Source of the DNA: Akkermansia sp.
GTDB lineage: Bacteria > Verrucomicrobiota > Verrucomicrobiia > Verrucomicrobiales > Akkermansiaceae
Length of the DNA: 41,572 bases
Direction: 5' to 3'
NCBI GenBank assembly: GCA_017471985.1
Contig: JAFURE010000021.1
Span: forward strand, 1 to 41,572
Part shown: positions 39,746 through 41,572 of the stretch, piece after piece
Numbering within the stretch: position 1 is the first letter of the stretch
Layout: each line of letters starts with the position of its first letter
Made by a program: the position numbers and the translations under genes
Notes under the pieces: generated by a model
The model's input: the letters and a program-made list of their open reading frames with translations, nothing else
Database searches by the model: none
What the model was told of the DNA's origin: nothing

Positions 39746-41572
39746 ATGAGCACTGTGTATATAGTGATGTTGGGCATACTGCTGCTGTTGGCCATTTATG
39801 ACCTCGTGGTGGGTGTATCGAACGATGCGACCAATTTCCTGAATGCTGCCGTGGGCAGTAAGGCCGCAGGTCGCAGTGTGCTGTTATCTGTAACAGCTGT
39901 GGGTGTGGTGATAGGCTGTACCTTCTCAACGGGCATGATGGAGATTGCCCGAACAGGCGTATTCGCTCCCGCGATGTTCGGGTTCGACGATATTATGATT
40001 CTTTTCCTCGCCGTGATGCTCACGGATGTGATTCTGCTGGATCTTTTCAACACTCTGGGGCTGCCGACCTCAACAACGGTTTCGCTTGTCTGCGAATTGC
40101 TGGGTGCTGCGATGGCTGTGGCTCTCTTCATCATGGCGAAAGACCCGGCGGCCGCTCAGCAGCTGAGTGCCTATATCAACACGGCTGAGTGTTTCCGTAT
40201 GATAACGGCTATCTTCTGCTCGGTGGTGATTGCCTTCACCGTGGGCTGCGTGGTGATGTGGTTCTCGCGCCTGCTGTTCAGTTTCCGTTACGCGAAAGCC
40301 TACAAATACATCGGCGCTATGTGGTGCGCGCTGTCGCTGACGGCTATCACCTACTTTGCGGTATTTAAGGGGCTGAAGGGCAGCACGCTGATGAATGCGG
40401 AGCTGCTGGCTTGGCTGGATGCCAATCTGGCTCTGGCTACGGGTGCGTCCTTTGTCATATGGCTGCTGCTCTGCTCGGTGCTGCAGTATGGTTTTCGCGT
40501 GAACATGCTGAAGGTTGCTGTGCTGGCCGGTACCGGTTCACTTGCGCTGGCCTTTGCAGGTAACGACCTGGTGAATTTCATCGGTGTATTTATGGCTGCA
40601 AAAGATGCCTTCTACGTAGCCACAGACTATGTGGCAGCCGGTGGCGAGCTGAGCACTCTGAAAATGGGTGCCCTGACGGCTCCGGTGCAGGTGAATGCGC
40701 TGTGGTTGTTGGGTGCCGGTGCGGTGATGGTGTTGGCGCTGGTGTTCTCGAAAAAGGCTCGTGCCGTGATTGAGACCGGCCTGAAGCTCTCGCAGCGCAG
40801 TGCGGTGAGCAAGGAGCGCTTCGGTTCCTGTTTGCCGGCTCGTGCCGCTGTGCGCTACGCACTCAATGTTGTGCGTGTGGTGAGTCGTGTGACCCCGGCT
40901 CCGGTGGCACGCTTTGTGGAGTCGCGTTTCAGTCCGTTGGCGGCAGATGAAGATGAGGGCCTTGCCTTTGACCTCATTCGCGCCTCTGTCAATCTGACGG
41001 TAGCTGCTCTGCTGATTTCACTCGCTACGAGTATGAAGTTGCCGCTCTCCACAACCTATGTGACCTTCATGGTGGCCATGGGTTCCTCGCTGGCTGACAG
41101 AGCCTGGGGACGTGACAGTGCCGTGTATCGCATCACTGGCGTGATGGTGGTAATCGGTGGCTGGTTCCTGACCGGTATCGGTGCAGTGACGGCCTCGTTT
41201 GTAACCGCTGCCGTCATGATGTACGGCGGTATGTGGGGGGTGGCGGTCATGCTGGTGGTGGCTGCCATTATACTGGTGAAGAATGGAATGGCGCACCGCA
41301 AGCGTAGTGGTAGCGAGGTGCAGGTTATCAACCTGAGCGATGCCGCAGCTGTACGTGAAATCGGTGTAGCCTCTGCCGAGCGTCTGGGGCGTGTGATGGA
41401 GATATACCGAGCCACGGTAAAGGCTCTGCTTGATGAGGATCGTTCAGCCCTGAAAAACCTGCGCCGCAAGGCTCGCGACATTTCCCGCACCCTGAAAGCG
41501 CTGAAAGAAGACGGAATTCTGCCCACCATGCAGAGTATTGACCCGCAGCACGCTGACCGTGCCCAGATACTC
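39746..41572 (+). CDS. Pit-family inorganic phosphate transporter with PhoU-like C-terminus (partial at window end)
   Basis: At least 609 residues, open to the last base. Low-affinity Na+ or H+-coupled phosphate uptake across the inner membrane. Both PiT signatures are present: GVSNDATNFLNAAVGS (about residues 18-33), and AGNDLVNFIGVF near residue 271. The many membrane helices include VYIVMLGILLLLAIYDLVVG at the start and the STTVSLVCELLGAAMAVALF region. After the last helices (about residue 520) the sequence becomes soluble and helical (EIGVASAERLGRVMEIYRAT, then KALLDEDRSALKNLRRKA), like the PhoU domain found fused to some Pit proteins. The start ATG follows GGGAG by 5 nt, one of the few clear ribosome-binding sites here. 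It is divergent from fucU. Confidence 0.92.
   Translation, partial: MSTVYIVMLGILLLLAIYDLVVGVSNDATNFLNAAVGSKAAGRSVLLSVTAVGVVIGCTFSTGMMEIARTGVFAPAMFGFDDIMILFLAVMLTDVILLDLFNTLGLPTSTTVSLVCELLGAAMAVALFIMAKDPAAAQQLSAYINTAECFRMITAIFCSVVIAFTVGCVVMWFSRLLFSFRYAKAYKYIGAMWCALSLTAITYFAVFKGLKGSTLMNAELLAWLDANLALATGASFVIWLLLCSVLQYGFRVNMLKVAVLAGTGSLALAFAGNDLVNFIGVFMAAKDAFYVATDYVAAGGELSTLKMGALTAPVQVNALWLLGAGAVMVLALVFSKKARAVIETGLKLSQRSAVSKERFGSCLPARAAVRYALNVVRVVSRVTPAPVARFVESRFSPLAADEDEGLAFDLIRASVNLTVAALLISLATSMKLPLSTTYVTFMVAMGSSLADRAWGRDSAVYRITGVMVVIGGWFLTGIGAVTASFVTAAVMMYGGMWGVAVMLVVAAIILVKNGMAHRKRSGSEVQVINLSDAAAVREIGVASAERLGRVMEIYRATVKALLDEDRSALKNLRRKARDISRTLKALKEDGILPTMQSIDPQHADRAQIL

Overview
The window looks like the chromosome of a GC-rich, host-associated member of the Verrucomicrobiota, close in style to Akkermansia. 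This is inferred from gene content and protein style: a secreted GH84 hexosaminidase with a CBM32-like module, an L-fucose mutarotase, a PPi-dependent phosphofructokinase, a Pit transporter with a PhoU-like tail, many lineage-specific secreted proteins, and few Shine-Dalgarno sequences. No rRNA or tRNA gene was seen, so the placement is not proven.

Layout. 1-3250 is an accessory, repeat-rich and partly AT-rich segment. It holds the end of an unknown gene, a small hypothetical gene, a secreted protein built from two tandem copies of a new domain, a broken Rhs polymorphic-toxin gene with a caspase-like C-terminus, a 135-bp inverted-repeat element, and an array of hairpins whose stems differ in sequence but stay paired. 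3255-10414 (all minus) is mostly housekeeping: pheA-holB-yicC-gmk, then a MalY/PatB-type aminotransferase interrupted by one in-frame TAG, coupled to a secreted GHL10-like glycosidase. 10415-11384 is a long AT-rich gap. 11385-15649 holds a TPR lipoprotein, a class II Fic AMP-transferase and leuA-pth. 15692-24693 is dominated by exported proteins of unknown function: a three-gene secreted operon, an HTH-like protein with an Ala-Pro linker followed by a secreted protein with an internal duplication, an endolysin-like M15 peptidase overlapping a one-TM protein, and a lipoprotein with three copies of a 20-residue repeat. 24893-26143 is pfp. 26221-39578 (all minus) holds HAD-GH84-lipoprotein, addB-addA-bioG-hypothetical, and fucU-queD. 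A Pit-family phosphate transporter runs off the right end.

How the genes work together. The GH84 enzyme, the GHL10-like protein and FucU suggest use of host or plant glycans. LeuA, PheA and BioG supply leucine, phenylalanine and the pimeloyl arm of biotin. AddAB processes DNA double-strand ends.

The most interesting signals are non-coding or architectural. A CGCGCGCG block appears just upstream of three amino-acid-metabolism promoters (malY-like, pheA, leuA). Several genes have the -10 box only 6-15 nt before the start codon, which implies leaderless or very short leaders. The hairpin array at 3107-3195 covaries between units. The inverted-repeat element at 2745-2879 is mobile-like. The aminotransferase carries a clean single TAG.
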